Source of the DNA: Acidobacteriota bacterium
GTDB taxonomy: Bacteria; Acidobacteriota; Terriglobia; Terriglobales; Acidobacteriaceae
Assembly: GCA_021792795.1 (NCBI GenBank)
Contig: JAJYUB010000033.1
Location: 1 to 40,795, forward strand
Length of the DNA: 40,795 bases
Reading direction: 5' to 3'
Below are positions 15,623 through 26,098 of this stretch, piece by piece (position 1 is the first letter of the stretch; each line of letters starts with the position of its first letter). The notes beneath the pieces are model-generated. The model was not told where the DNA came from, did not search any database, and was given only the letters and a program-made list of their open reading frames with translations. A program made the position numbers and the translations under genes.

Positions 15623-17671
15623 ATGCGCTATGGAGTTGCACTTCAGAACATCATCCGTTCATTGGTCGAGTACCGCATCGCGCTTTCGCTGGGACTGAGC
15701 GCAGCGTGTGGCATCGTCCTCAACAGCTTGTTTCCGATCAACACAAGCAATTCTCTGCTCCGCCTGATGACGCTCGAACGGCCTCCGGTCTTTCAGGGCC
15801 TGGTCTGGAGCTATGACATATTTTTGTACAGCACGCCCTTTCTGGCTTTCTCCATGATCTTCTCGCTTCTGTACGTCCATCTATATAGGAAGGATACGGA
15901 GCAGGCCGCTGGAGCGTTGCCGCCCTATCCCGATCCTCGTGCCCGTAGGTACTTATCTCTGGTGCTGGGCGAAGTCCATCGCCAGCTTTTGCCATTGCCC
16001 AGTCCGGCCCCGCAGTGGCTCTCGATCCCGGAGCGCGGTCTCTATACCGGCATCGCATCGTTCGGCTCCATCGGCTCCGGAAAGACCTATGGATTGATCC
16101 TGCCTGCCATGCGCCAGTTGTTCGCGTACCGTGCCAACGACCCGATACGCAAACTCTCCGGCATTGTGCTCGAAGTCAAGGGCGATCTCTGCCGCCAGCT
16201 CCAAAGCATCCTGAAATGGTGCGGACGGGAACAGGATTACATCGAGATTTCGCTCGATGGCGACCTCCGTTATAACCCGCTGAACAATTCGCTCGACCCT
16301 TACGCCCAGGCATTCAATATTGCTTCGATCATCACCAGCATCTGGGGCAAAGGCCGTGAACCGTTCTGGCAGCAGTCCTACACGGATCTGGTCCGATATG
16401 TCATCCTGCTGCACCGCATCCGCGACGGATACCTGACGATGGTCGATCTCTTCCGTACCGTCATCAGCGCGGGGTGCCTCGAAGAGATGTTGACCGAAGT
16501 TGGCGCGCGCTTCAGCACTGCCAGCTATATCGGCATCGGCAAAGAGGCGTACCGCGATCACGAATCGCTTCTCGCCCCACTGGGATGCGAGTGGAACCAA
16601 GCTGCCGGTCTGTATGTGATCGCGTGGACGGAGGAGTTGGAACGGTTGCTGATCGAGGAAACCTCCGCAGGCTTCGATGTCTTCACTCGCAAGGGATACC
16701 AGCCGGAACAGCGCGACCGCTATGCAAGCATCGAGTATTGGTACTGGGAGCATTGGAAGTTCTTTCGCTCCGAAGTCAAGACGTCCATCGTCCAGGGCAT
16801 CGTCGTCTTCCTGTCGTTGTTCGAGACCGATCCCCAGGTGCGCCGCGTCTTCTGCCCACCGAAAGAACTCTATGAAGGCAAGTCCTGTTGTTCCGATCCT
16901 AACGGTCGCATCCTACCGCCCTTCGAGGACTTGATCGAATCTGGTAAAGTTGTCGGTTTGAACTTTCCAGTGGCCCTGAACCCGGCGCTGGCCAAAACCA
17001 TCGGTACCATGATGAAGATCGACTATCAGCGGGCCGTGCAACTGCGTATTCCGAAGATGGATGCACACCCGGAGAAGCATTTCCGCCCGACTGTTTTTAT
17101 CTGCGACGAGTACCAGAACTTTGCCACCGTCGGCGGCGACAATCCGACGGGCGATGAAAGATTTTTGTCCATCTCGCGCCAACCGAAGTGCATCCCCATT
17201 GTCGCGTCGCAGAGCATCTCCAGCCTGACCGAGGCCCTGCCCAACGAAGGCGTAAAAACGTTGCTACAGGCATTTCGCACGAAAGTATTCCTTACTACTT
17301 CTGACCCGGAAACGGCACGCTACGCCTCCGAGCTTTGCGGTAAATCCGACCGCACCCGCATCAGCTATACCGTATCGGAATCAAGCTCAAATGCCAATGT
17401 GGGCTGGCTTTCGGGTCGCACATCCTCCAGTAAGGGATCCGTCTCCGCTTCCAAGCAGTACCAGAAACATAAAGAGCCACTGTTTGAGGAAAAGACTTTT
17501 TTCGATCTAAAGAACGCGCAGGCCGTGGTGGTAGCTTTCGACGGCGTCAGTCCGCTGCCTCCCACTTTTTGCTATCTAAAGCCCGACTTCCTGCCCGTCA
17601 CCATGACCTGGTTCGAGCAAGAAAAGATTGGCTTCGACCCTGGGTTGATCCAGAAGGAGGCACAGTCGTGA
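15623..17671 (+). CDS. virD4: VirD4/TraG-type coupling protein
   Basis: The 682-residue inner-membrane ATPase that delivers the DNA-protein substrate to the T4SS channel. Two N-terminal transmembrane segments (about 17-36 and 54-79) precede the motor domain with Walker A GSIGSGKT (148-155) and Walker B FICDEYQNF (DE at 495-496), followed by the SQSISSL segment typical of TraG/VirD4. The C-terminus is acidic and lacks obvious extra domains. The stop overlaps the virB11 start (GTGA). It is complete and likely functional. Confidence 0.93.
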   Translation: MRYGVALQNIIRSLVEYRIALSLGLSAACGIVLNSLFPINTSNSLLRLMTLERPPVFQGLVWSYDIFLYSTPFLAFSMIFSLLYVHLYRKDTEQAAGALPPYPDPRARRYLSLVLGEVHRQLLPLPSPAPQWLSIPERGLYTGIASFGSIGSGKTYGLILPAMRQLFAYRANDPIRKLSGIVLEVKGDLCRQLQSILKWCGREQDYIEISLDGDLRYNPLNNSLDPYAQAFNIASIITSIWGKGREPFWQQSYTDLVRYVILLHRIRDGYLTMVDLFRTVISAGCLEEMLTEVGARFSTASYIGIGKEAYRDHESLLAPLGCEWNQAAGLYVIAWTEELERLLIEETSAGFDVFTRKGYQPEQRDRYASIEYWYWEHWKFFRSEVKTSIVQGIVVFLSLFETDPQVRRVFCPPKELYEGKSCCSDPNGRILPPFEDLIESGKVVGLNFPVALNPALAKTIGTMMKIDYQRAVQLRIPKMDAHPEKHFRPTVFICDEYQNFATVGGDNPTGDERFLSISRQPKCIPIVASQSISSLTEALPNEGVKTLLQAFRTKVFLTTSDPETARYASELCGKSDRTRISYTVSESSSNANVGWLSGRTSSSKGSVSASKQYQKHKEPLFEEKTFFDLKNAQAVVVAFDGVSPLPPTFCYLKPDFLPVTMTWFEQEKIGFDPGLIQKEAQS

Positions 17672-18597
17672 GTTTTGAGATTATTGTTCCGTTTCTAAAA
17701 CCCATCCGTCATCTGCTAGAAGCAGAGACCGTCAGCGAAATCATGGTCAACCCGGATTCTTCGGTCTGGATGGAGGAGGAAGGAAAGATTCAATTGCTGC
17801 ACGGCGTCCGCTTTGAAGACGGCACGTTGCTGACCGGTCTCGAAGTCATCGCCAACCGCTTCGGCAAGAAGCTCGACGCCGACAGCCCGCTCTTGAATCT
17901 GCGGCTGCCCGATGGCAGCCGTCTGGCGGCGGCCATCCCGCCCCTTGTCCACCCGCAGCCGCTCGTGACCATTCGCAAGTTCACTTCGCAGAGCTTCACG
18001 ATGAATGACCTGATCGAACGAAAGATGCTGACGTCGGAACAGGCTGCCACATTAATCGATGCGGTCGTGCGGGGCGACAATCTACTCATCTCAGGCGGAA
18101 CCTCGACGGGAAAAACAACACTCCTCAATGTTCTCGCCGACGCCATCCCAGACTCCGAGCGCATCCTGGTCATCGAAGACACGGCGGAACTGTATCTCCG
18201 CAAGCGGCACGTAGTGTCGGCGGAGACCCAGACCGATACTCATAGGACCTCCGTCACATTCGACGACCTGTTGAAGGCCGCGTTGCGTCACCGGCCCGAC
18301 CGGATCATTCTCGGGGAAATCCGTGGGAAGGAAGCACGCACATTCCTCGATGCTCTGAACACTGGCCATCGCGGATCGCTTTCCACTATCCACGCCAATA
18401 GCGCCGGAGATGCGCTAAGGCGGCTGGCGCAGCTTGCCGTGCGAGGTGCAGGAGGCGGAATCCCTCTGCAGGATGTCGAGGAGGAATGCGTGAGATCCAT
18501 CGACGTGATCGTCCATGTGAGAAATCAGGACGGATGTCGCCACATTGCGGAAATCCGCGCATCATCTGAATTCGACGCTAATCGACACACATCTTGA
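17668..18597 (+). CDS. virB11: VirB11/TrbB-type hexameric ATPase
   Basis: A 309-residue traffic ATPase. Walker [10 protein letters not shown] is at residues 143-151, an Asp box (VIEDTAEL) follows, Walker B with [12 protein letters not shown] lies near 207-218 and the His box ([12 protein letters not shown]) near 233-244. The GTG at 17668 overlaps the virD4 stop; the frame is open upstream, but only within virD4. Its location after virD4, far from virB2-virB8, splits the T4SS into two blocks. It is the last gene of the conjugation module. Confidence 0.93.
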   Translation: MSFEIIVPFLKPIRHLLEAETVSEIMVNPDSSVWMEEEGKIQLLHGVRFEDGTLLTGLEVIANRFGKKLDADSPLLNLRLPDGSRLAAAIPPLVHPQPLVTIRKFTSQSFTMNDLIERKMLTSEQAATLIDAVVRGDNLLISGGTSTGKTTLLNVLADAIPDSERILVIEDTAELYLRKRHVVSAETQTDTHRTSVTFDDLLKAALRHRPDRIILGEIRGKEARTFLDALNTGHRGSLSTIHANSAGDALRRLAQLAVRGAGGGIPLQDVEEECVRSIDVIVHVRNQDGCRHIAEIRASSEFDANRHTS

Positions 18598-18616
18598 ATC
18601 TCTTAGATAGAGGAAT

Positions 18617-19249
18617 TCATGGGCTCTGAACTTCCCAGCCCTTATTGGTTAACTGCAGCCTTGCCATCATGTCCGTCTTTGATGCTCCGGTTACCGTTGT
18701 TCGAATGTCGGGAAATGCATGCTGAATGTCCGAGCGTTGCGCCCAGCTTGCCAGATTCACGATCCTGTAAGTGTATGTGACCTCGGTCTGAGAGGAAGCT
18801 CCCGCCGTCACTGGCTCCGTCCATTTAACGATCAAATCGACAGTCCTTCGTCCGTAGCAGAACCCGTTTGTCTGAAGAAAGATATCGGGGACCTGTTGGA
18901 AATACTTCGTTCCTTCGCCGGTGAGTTCGTAGCGCCTTACCGGTTGCGGCGGAGTTGACCCTTGGAATGCGTCCAACATCCCATGGACAACCGCTGTTGT
19001 GTCGCTTCCACGCACCAGACCAGCCTGTTCCAGAGCTGCCAACTCGGGAGCAATGCCATATGCATCGTTTTGCTCCGTCTTCGGAACATCGATCGGAAAT
19101 TGGCGACCGATCACCGTACAGGCTGCACCCTGTTTCGCCAGATACTGGTTGATCGCATTTGTGAAATTTACGTCATTCGGTTTCTTGACATCGTTGCAAG
19201 CGGCGAGCAAGAGCACACCCGCGATGGAAACCAGATATGAGCTGCGCAT
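18617..19249 (-). CDS. Secreted lipoprotein, unknown function
   Basis: A 210-residue predicted lipoprotein. The signal ends in the lipobox LLAAC near residue 18, followed by DVKKPNDVNFTNAINQYLAKQG. The mature part is globular, without motifs I can name. The ATG at 19249 has a clear AGGAGG site. It is convergent with virB11, with only a 19-bp gap, and faces away from the conjugation genes, so it marks the edge of that module. Confidence 0.75.
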   Translation of the reverse strand: MRSSYLVSIAGVLLLAACNDVKKPNDVNFTNAINQYLAKQGAACTVIGRQFPIDVPKTEQNDAYGIAPELAALEQAGLVRGSDTTAVVHGMLDAFQGSTPPQPVRRYELTGEGTKYFQQVPDIFLQTNGFCYGRRTVDLIVKWTEPVTAGASSQTEVTYTYRIVNLASWAQRSDIQHAFPDIRTTVTGASKTDMMARLQLTNKGWEVQSP

Positions 19250-19305
19250 GAATCATCCTCCTGGGTCGATGGATTGAACTTTTACGTGGCAATCGATTGG
19301 CTAGG

Positions 19306-20229
19306 TCAATGTGGATGTGTTCGCAAAATCGCAGTCTCCACCCATGCCCTGTCGATAAATCGCCGGATGGTGTTATCTGGCTGGTCGTGCTCCCGTCGGA
19401 TGAATACGCCGCTCTTTACAGTCAGCAGGCGGTCCGCCAATGGCCTCATCACAATATCTGTGCGCGATATTTCCGCAGCGGAGCGGGTCATCAGGGCGAC
19501 CCCGATACCTCGGCTCACCTGCCAAGGAGCTTCCCTTGACAAATAGGCATCCGCGACGAACCTCAGTGACACGCCCAGGCTCTCGAAGTGGGCCACAATT
19601 TCGTCGTGTCTGCCCGGAACCGCCTTGCGGCCCACTGCGATTATCGGTTCGTTCCTCAATTCTTCAGGCTGAATGGCGCGCTTGGCGCTAAGGCGGTGGG
19701 CTGCTGGCAAGCACACCATGAGAGGTTCTTCCATGAGTTGCCTCGAGAGAAGATCGGCTTCCCAAATGGGCAGGAAGCCGAATCCTACATTCAGCTTGCT
19801 TTGAAGAACACTGGCAATCACCTGGGAGGTCAACATGCTCTCGCTTCTGATTTGAAGGGAGTCATTCGGTCGCAACTGAAGCTGGGCGATGATGGCCAGA
19901 AACTTTGTATTGAGTTGGCTGGAGTAGCCGATCCGCAGATCGTTCGTCTTCACTCTCACGAATGCTCGGACGCGATCGACGCCAAGCGAGGCTTGCCTGA
20001 CGGATTCACGCGCCACGGGCAGGTAAATGTTGCCAGCTTCCGTCGGTACCATTCCCTTTCCAATGGTCCGAAACACTGGCGTTCCCAGTTCACTGTCGAT
20101 ACTGCGGACTCGTTTGCGGACTGCGGATTTCCCGACACCAAGATATTGACCCGCCGCTTCAAAAGAGCCTTTCTCTGCTACGGCGAGAACCGCAACCTGC
20201 CCGTCCATCGTGACCTTGAGCCGACGCAT
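19306..20229 (-). CDS. LysR-type transcriptional regulator
   Basis: A 307-residue regulator. The N-terminal winged helix (residues 9-68: VAVLAVAEKGSFEAAGQYLGVGKSAVRKRVRSIDSELGTPVFRT) is followed by a LysR effector domain (about 95-290) with NDLRIGYS, FGFLPIWEADLLSR and EPLMVCLPAAHRLS. No divergent target gene is adjacent, so its regulon is unknown. It may act on the lipoprotein downstream. Confidence 0.9.
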   Translation of the reverse strand: MRRLKVTMDGQVAVLAVAEKGSFEAAGQYLGVGKSAVRKRVRSIDSELGTPVFRTIGKGMVPTEAGNIYLPVARESVRQASLGVDRVRAFVRVKTNDLRIGYSSQLNTKFLAIIAQLQLRPNDSLQIRSESMLTSQVIASVLQSKLNVGFGFLPIWEADLLSRQLMEEPLMVCLPAAHRLSAKRAIQPEELRNEPIIAVGRKAVPGRHDEIVAHFESLGVSLRFVADAYLSREAPWQVSRGIGVALMTRSAAEISRTDIVMRPLADRLLTVKSGVFIRREHDQPDNTIRRFIDRAWVETAILRTHPH

Positions 20230-20421
20230 AGCTGGCCCCTTGAATGCAAGTACAGGCCAACCACGGGCTGAACGTGAGGAGCGCCCGACATGCCCTTTCT
20301 TCTACTTAGAGCAATAGATCCGTTTTACAAGTGTCATGCCAAGACTTTTAGGGCGCTCTCCAATTTCAGCGTCTTTCTTATCTACTGGCACATTTATTTT
20401 GCTGGCCTCCAGTTTGATAGT

Positions 20422-21129
20422 CTACTGAGCAACCGTTCCGTCCGACCATTTGCCGACCGGAACCATGAACACCGTCACTGGCTCTGGAGTACCCGCAAAT
20501 TGCGCATTCAGCATAATTGGCGATCCGGGCAGATCCGCACCCCAGTCTACTTTGAGTGGGGTATAAAACATCAGGTGAGGAATCCAGTGACCCGCAGAAC
20601 TGCCAATATGGCCTTCCCTAGAAATCATGTAGCACATTGCCCCAGGCTCCAGCATTGGTAACTGCTTCTTTTCTAAAGAAGCTTTGATACTATTCATTAT
20701 TTCGGTTCTTGATTGCTCCGCCAACACCAACTCTGTACTTTTGAGAGTCATAGGCAGAATCGAACGCGTCGCCTCCGGATTGAAGCAGATAGGGCCTCGA
20801 ATTTTCGGATTTCAGAACTGCGTGGAATCGAATCCCGACATCCAAGCTCGCTCCACAACGCACACAAAACCGTTCTTGCCTTCGACTGCGGTTTCATATC
20901 CGTTACGGTCAAGGACCAGAACCTTGGCACCGTGTGAGATAGCTGGTGAGGCGGCACTTCGCGCCAACGCAATCTCGGCGTTTCGATCAGCCATTAGGTA
21001 CTGCTCAAGTGGGGCCATGTTGGGATACGCCACTTTGGCGTCCCGCCCCTGTGCTGACCAAAGGGCGCTGAGCGCGACAGCCAGTACGAAGCTTGGCAAT
21101 GCGATTGTCTTAACCGTTTTTCGCTTCAT
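20422..21129 (-). pseudogene. Secreted protein of unknown function, interrupted by TGA
   Basis: The frame opens at ATG 21129 (GGAGGAG just upstream) with a signal peptide and runs to DSTQF, where TGA occupies 20814-20812. The same frame then continues without shift as NPKIRGPICFNPEATRSILPMTLK through a well-behaved sequence (AMCYMISREGHIG, VTVFMVPVGKWSDG) to the stop at 20422. No frameshift is needed, so a single nonsense change, most simply TGG to TGA, has split it. The family is not known to me by name. The unbroken product would be about 235 residues. Confidence 0.75.
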
Positions 21130-21302
21130 TGACTCCTCCAAATCGTGGTTCATATCAAGATATTTGACGATTTACACCGCCCTCCGATTGAACTCTGTAC
21201 CTGACCATACGACCCTGTATCGATTCTTGACACGATTGCACAAAGATAAACGTGGCGTGGGTGCTCGAGGAGCCTATACGGCGCATGCGTGACTGGTTCT
21301 AG

Positions 21303-21758
21303 TCATTTCCTAAGTGCGTATTTAGCTTTATGCCCACTTCTGGGCGCAATGGTCTTGATAACGATTGTGTGCGTTCCATTGCGCGTATACACGATGCCAG
21401 ATGCCCTGACGTATGACCCCACAAAGGGCATTAATTTGTCTCGCTGGCTGGAATCGGGCATTTCATCCGAAATAGGGAAATACATATCTCCATTGTTTGT
21501 GAGAATTATGAGCGGCGATCCGCGTCTTGCACATGCCAAAGCACATTTCAAGTTGAAATCCGTCGCGGTACTTTCATGGTTCTGGATCGGACAAGCCACA
21601 TCTCGCACCAGACCCTCGATCGCCATCGAAACACCCTTATCTGTCGAATTGTTTGTTGAGACGGACGTGGCTTGTTGCGCGAGCCCCGAACCTGTCGATA
21701 CAGACATGGTGATCACGGCAGTAACGATGATGCCGAGAAAGTGCTTGCGTGAGTTCAT
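21303..21758 (-). CDS. Small secreted protein with conserved Cys motif
   Basis: A 151-residue protein with a signal peptide (to about residue 27) and a compact beta-type domain: MAIEGLVRDVACPIQ, LKCALACARRGSPLIILTNNGDMYFPIS, VRASGIVYTRNGTHTIVIKTI. The pattern of a Cys before CALAC suggests a structural or metal-binding cysteine cluster. Similar small periplasmic domains occur in Acidobacteria without a known job. A GGGGGAA ribosome site precedes the ATG. Confidence 0.7.
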   Translation of the reverse strand: MNSRKHFLGIIVTAVITMSVSTGSGLAQQATSVSTNNSTDKGVSMAIEGLVRDVACPIQNHESTATDFNLKCALACARRGSPLIILTNNGDMYFPISDEMPDSSQRDKLMPFVGSYVRASGIVYTRNGTHTIVIKTIAPRSGHKAKYALRK

Positions 21759-21914
21759 GTATATTCCCCCAAGTTTTCAACAGTCGTGTTCTTGGATAGT
21801 GTCTTGCTGGATATTACTTTCGCGGTCTCAGCTTCGCTTCGGACCAAACTAAAAATAGCTCTGCAAGCTACCTGCTATGACACGAAATATAAGGGTATTG
21901 CACCCGATTCCAAC

Positions 21915-21964
21915 AAATTGCTGGACACAGCAATTTTCCAAACTGTCCCACATAATGATGGGAC
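21915..21964 (-). terminator. Two hairpins after the MerR gene
   Basis: A perfect 9-bp stem with a 4-nt loop (21915-21923 and 21928-21936, AAATTGCTG/CAGCAATTT) and a 6-bp stem (21945-21950 and 21959-21964, GTCCCA/TGGGAC). They lie just beyond the MerR-type gene end on its strand. A short T-run flanks the first stem on the + side. Either may end transcription; neither has a long U-tract in the MerR direction. Confidence 0.4.
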
Positions 21965-21973
21965 GCGCTCCAG

Positions 21974-22477
21974 TTATACTTCGGACTTGCCCTCCTCTTT
22001 CATACCTCCTTGAATGTAGAATTTCTTGAAGGATTCCGGGTCTCTCAGAGATTGGATGGCTTCAACCACTAGACCAAGATAATGCCAGTCGGCGGATTCA
22101 GGATCGCGATTGACCTGCTCGGCATACTCCATGAAATAGATCGCCCGATTCAACCGTCTGCGCTTTTCGAGAAGTATTTCTCTCTGCAACCGCAACTCGT
22201 CCCGCAGGTCGCGCTCTTCTTTGTGCAGGCAATCTTTGATCTCAGAGCGTGAAAAGCCCAACATCTGCATTACCGCGAGGCGCTCCAGTTGGATCAGATC
22301 GTGACGCGTATAGAAATGGCGACCCGAATCCAGCCTCACCTCGGGATGCAGCAAGCCTATTCGATCATATCGGCGCAGCGCGCGCTTTCTGAGACCGGAA
22401 AGCTGCGACATCTCGCTCACCTTGCACAAGGTGAGCGAGATGTCTTCTGCCGGCTCGATGCACTGGGGATTGGTCAT
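21974..22477 (-). CDS. MerR-family transcriptional regulator
   Basis: A 167-residue regulator. A MerR-type DNA-binding domain spans about residues 15-90 (KVSEMSQLSGLRKRALRRYDRIGLLHPEVRLDSGRHFYTRHDLIQLERLAVMQMLGFSRSEIKDCL), followed by a dimerising coiled coil (RDLRDELRLQREILLEKRRRLNRAI) and a short C-terminus without a Cys metal site. The ATG at 22477 follows GGAG at good spacing. An alternative start at 22513 would leave no gap from the receptor gene. It is downstream of and co-directional with the Oar-like receptor, so it may be co-transcribed. Confidence 0.85.
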   Translation of the reverse strand: MTNPQCIEPAEDISLTLCKVSEMSQLSGLRKRALRRYDRIGLLHPEVRLDSGRHFYTRHDLIQLERLAVMQMLGFSRSEIKDCLHKEERDLRDELRLQREILLEKRRRLNRAIYFMEYAEQVNRDPESADWHYLGLVVEAIQSLRDPESFKKFYIQGGMKEEGKSEV

Positions 22478-22513
22478 CGTAGTCACTCCAGTCTGTGATG
22501 CTCTGGCAAGCAT

Positions 22514-25500
22514 CTAAAAAAGCAGCCGTCCCTGCACCACCAGCACGCGGCCTGCTACCGTTGGCTCCTGGCTGGAACCATAAGGGCTGGTTGGCGCATT
22601 GATGTCCGATGCAATGCGGCCGAGTGTGTTCAGACTGGATGCATTGTTTCCCGGCTGGCCAAAGTTCACATGGTTCAGCACGTTGTAGCCCTGTGCACCG
22701 ATCTGGAAGGCAACGTCGCCTCTCTTATAGATATCTTTCAGCAGGGTCATGTCCACATCCGCATAATGCGGCCCGTAGAAAGCGTTTCGCGGAACATTGC
22801 CGAAGATTGTTTGAACCGGCTGCACCAATGAGTTCCCAGATGGCAGCGTGGGATAGGCGGGAACCGCTGCCCCGGTGGCAGGGCTGATCGTCAGGCCAGT
22901 TCCATTGAAGTCGCCGAAGCTTTGGAAGCATGGCCTGGAATACGAGGTGCAGCGATGGCTGAAGTTGTTGTTCAACACCTGCGCCAGAACCAGGCCTCCG
23001 CCGGTTGCATTGGACCCGAGTGCATTGGACGCGTTTATATTCAGCACGCTGAACGGCTCTCCGGAACGCCAGTATGCCTTGGCGCCCACCGTCCAACCGG
23101 CGGCGACTGCGTTCACTACTTTGTTGGCGAAGTGGTTTGGTTCCGCATAGACCAGATCCATCACAAAGTTATGCCGAATGTCGTAGTCGGAGTTCGAGTA
23201 CATCAGCCTTGAAGGGCTATTGGGCGTGATCTGGAAGCCGATACTCGGGCCGTTGTAAGGGAGCTGCGGATTGCCTCCGTTGGAGATATCGTCCAACGCA
23301 TGGGAGTACGTGTAGGAGATATCGGTGGTCAGTCCCCGCTGGTCAATGTGCTTGTACTCTATGGAAGCGCCGTGATAGTTCGAAACAGCATTGTTCGTAA
23401 ACCCTGTGACCGCCGCGAAACGCGGATCCGGTGATGCTACCGGTAAAACGTCGAAGGTCCCATTCCCATAGCTGCCATAAAGAGACGTGCCAACATTCTC
23501 GTTCCGGTTGCCTTGCGGCATATACAGGTCATATCCATGATTGCCCGCATACGAGAGGATCACAGCATCGGTTGGGGTGATCTGTCGCTGCAGTTGCAGA
23601 CTGTATTCGAGGTATCTCGGGCTGTGGAATGTCTGTGCGGTCGTTGCATAGTCCGGGGGCGCAAAGGGGAACCCAGTCTGGGCAAGCACTTCCGCATTGA
23701 TCTGGTTATAGTTCGCTCCCTGGCTAAACCCGTTGAGCACAGCGGCGGCTGAACCGGCTGCCACGGACTGAGCGCTACCCGGGCCCTCGGCCACCGTTCC
23801 ACTGGCGACTCCGGCAAAATACCGGTTGGGGAATCCCGTCTGGGTCTGCTCCAGAATCAGGCCGGGAAAGAGGTCGGAAAACAACCCCACGCCGCCACGG
23901 AGAACGGTCTTTCCGTCGCCCCTGGTGTCCCAATTGAACCCGACACGTGGCTGCACAACAGCTTTCTCCATCTGCGGAACAAAGTTCGCTTGTCCGGCTG
24001 AAATCGTCGCATTGTAGGGGGTGTTCAGCGTTGCGGACGTATCGGGGAATCCCCCGAGGTAATGAGAGTAGCAGTGATTGACGCAGAGAGGATTTCCCGT
24101 GCGATCTACCCGCAGTCCATAATCGAGGACAAGGTTGGGCCGGATACGCCACTCGTCCTGGGCATAGAAACCCAGGTTATACACAGCATCGTAAAGATTG
24201 CCCAGGCGGGGGAAGCCCTGTGCGAACGTCGAGCCGGCGCCTCCTGGTAGCACCCCGCCCATTTCATCCGCGATCTGGCCGAACCCGTAAAACCCTCCAT
24301 AGGCGGCGGTCTGCAAGGCGATGTCCGTGATGTCGTACCGTAGAAAATCAACACCGCCTTTGATGCTGTGGGTCCCTTTCAACCAGGAGAGATCGTCCAC
24401 GATCTGATACTGCGTGTTGTTGGTGCCTCCGGGAAAATCATCCCAGATCGCGCCCAGCACCGTCGACGCAGCAAAAAAACTGGACTGCCCGACGCCGGTC
24501 AGCGAATTCGTTCCGCCATCCGCAGCTTCATTGAACTCTGTCGGCGAAGAGGCGAGCGTCGCCTGCAAATTCGCCGGCGCGAATATACCGCTGTAATAGT
24601 AGCCTCCGGCGATAAATTGATTCACGACGTTCGGAGTAAAGCTGTACGTGTCGTTGAGCTGACCCGTATTGATCGGCTGTATGCTGATGTCATTCCACAA
24701 TGGATTGATCAGGCTGACAAAGGAAGGCTGTTCCCCTCGATCTTGCGTAACGCGGAAAAAGATCTTTTGCTTCTCGCTGATGTTCCAATCCAACCTTCCC
24801 GTCGCCAGCCACTCCCGGTTCAGAGCTATCTTGTTGACGAATGCTGAGTCAATACAGCTTTCCGCAGCGCTTGTGCCCAGCGTGCCGCCGGTAGCATAGT
24901 CTGGAGTTCCGGCGAGACTTCCACAGCCGTAGCTCCCTGTCCCATCCTGTTGCGGGCCAGACCCCGGAACGACGGGTACAGCCGTGGCATAAGCGGACGA
25001 AGTATTTGTGCTGGCAAACATGGTGCCGTACAGGCTTTTGCTGGCCGCCGTCAAATTAGGATTGGCCAGAACACTCGCTTGCAACGCTTTGGACGGCAGG
25101 TTCACAAATCCTGTCGACGGTTGCACATACCGAATCCCTTCCGTATCGACGAACCAAAACAGCTTGTTTCTCTTGAACGGGCCGCCGATCTGGGCCGCAT
25201 ATTGGTTCGACACTGCCTTTGATCGGGGAATGCCCGCCTGCTTGTTGAAGAAATCATTCGCGTTCAGTCCGTCGCTGTTGTATTGCCACTGTAGCAGCCC
25301 ATGGACGCGGTTGGCTCCTGACTTGGTCGCGTAGGTCTCGATCAGACCAGCCTGACGCCCATACTCTGTGCTGTAGCCGTTTTGCACCACCGACGCCTGC
25401 GCGATTTCCTGTTGGCCAATCGCAAGATTCGAGGAACCGGTATTGGCGACCCCTCCGTACAGCGAGATATTACTCTGAATGCCGTTGATAATCACCATGT

Positions 25501-26098
25501 TCGACAGTCCGGGTAGGCCGTCGGAGACGATTTCACCGAAACCAAAGGTGCCGGCGCCCACCACCACGCCTGGGATAGTGAACGCGATCGTCGTGATGTC
25601 GCCGCCCGGAGCCGGCAGTACGTTGAACTGCTGCGTAGTGAACGTTGTGACCAGGTTCGATGTCTGCGTATCCAGCAGTTGAGCGTTATTGGCGCTGACT
25701 CGCACGGTTTGCTGGCTCGCAGTTGGGACAAGCGTCACCGTCACCCCCGACTGCTGGCCGACCAGTATCTGCACCGTGGTCGTTGCGGACTGCAAACCTA
25801 ATCCAGGGGCCGAGACTGACACGGTGAACTTGTCGGGCGGCAAAAATGGAGCCGTGAAGCGCCCGTCGCTGTTCGAGGTCAGCTTGACGATCGCTCCCGT
25901 TGCTTCATCTTTCACCGTTACGGCCGCGTTCGGGACAATCGCGCCAGTCGAATCCACCACTCTTCCATTGATCGACCCGGTGACCGCGTTCTGGGCGAAG
26001 GCTTCCGGCAAAACACACGCAAACAGAGCCACCGTCAAGCTGACCTCTACAAAGCGGCGGACATTTTTCAACACTTTTGAATGAATCGACTGCTGCAT
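22514..26098 (-). CDS. Oar-like TonB-dependent outer-membrane receptor
   Basis: A protein of about 1,194 residues. A signal peptide (cleavage after AFAQ) is followed by a carboxypeptidase-regulatory-like beta-sandwich (GSINGRVVDSTGAIVPNAAVTVKDEATG), a plug domain (about 120-260) and a long outer-membrane beta-barrel ending in a terminal Phe. Such receptors are abundant in Acidobacteria and probably import polymer-derived or otherwise bulky substrates; the ligand cannot be predicted. The ATG at 26098 is chosen for its GAGAGG site; the frame is open to 26122. No SusD-like partner is adjacent. A LytS-type kinase gene lies divergently upstream. Confidence 0.92.
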   Translation of the reverse strand: MQQSIHSKVLKNVRRFVEVSLTVALFACVLPEAFAQNAVTGSINGRVVDSTGAIVPNAAVTVKDEATGAIVKLTSNSDGRFTAPFLPPDKFTVSVSAPGLGLQSATTTVQILVGQQSGVTVTLVPTASQQTVRVSANNAQLLDTQTSNLVTTFTTQQFNVLPAPGGDITTIAFTIPGVVVGAGTFGFGEIVSDGLPGLSNMVIINGIQSNISLYGGVANTGSSNLAIGQQEIAQASVVQNGYSTEYGRQAGLIETYATKSGANRVHGLLQWQYNSDGLNANDFFNKQAGIPRSKAVSNQYAAQIGGPFKRNKLFWFVDTEGIRYVQPSTGFVNLPSKALQASVLANPNLTAASKSLYGTMFASTNTSSAYATAVPVVPGSGPQQDGTGSYGCGSLAGTPDYATGGTLGTSAAESCIDSAFVNKIALNREWLATGRLDWNISEKQKIFFRVTQDRGEQPSFVSLINPLWNDISIQPINTGQLNDTYSFTPNVVNQFIAGGYYYSGIFAPANLQATLASSPTEFNEAADGGTNSLTGVGQSSFFAASTVLGAIWDDFPGGTNNTQYQIVDDLSWLKGTHSIKGGVDFLRYDITDIALQTAAYGGFYGFGQIADEMGGVLPGGAGSTFAQGFPRLGNLYDAVYNLGFYAQDEWRIRPNLVLDYGLRVDRTGNPLCVNHCYSHYLGGFPDTSATLNTPYNATISAGQANFVPQMEKAVVQPRVGFNWDTRGDGKTVLRGGVGLFSDLFPGLILEQTQTGFPNRYFAGVASGTVAEGPGSAQSVAAGSAAAVLNGFSQGANYNQINAEVLAQTGFPFAPPDYATTAQTFHSPRYLEYSLQLQRQITPTDAVILSYAGNHGYDLYMPQGNRNENVGTSLYGSYGNGTFDVLPVASPDPRFAAVTGFTNNAVSNYHGASIEYKHIDQRGLTTDISYTYSHALDDISNGGNPQLPYNGPSIGFQITPNSPSRLMYSNSDYDIRHNFVMDLVYAEPNHFANKVVNAVAAGWTVGAKAYWRSGEPFSVLNINASNALGSNATGGGLVLAQVLNNNFSHRCTSYSRPCFQSFGDFNGTGLTISPATGAAVPAYPTLPSGNSLVQPVQTIFGNVPRNAFYGPHYADVDMTLLKDIYKRGDVAFQIGAQGYNVLNHVNFGQPGNNASSLNTLGRIASDINAPTSPYGSSQEPTVAGRVLVVQGRLLF

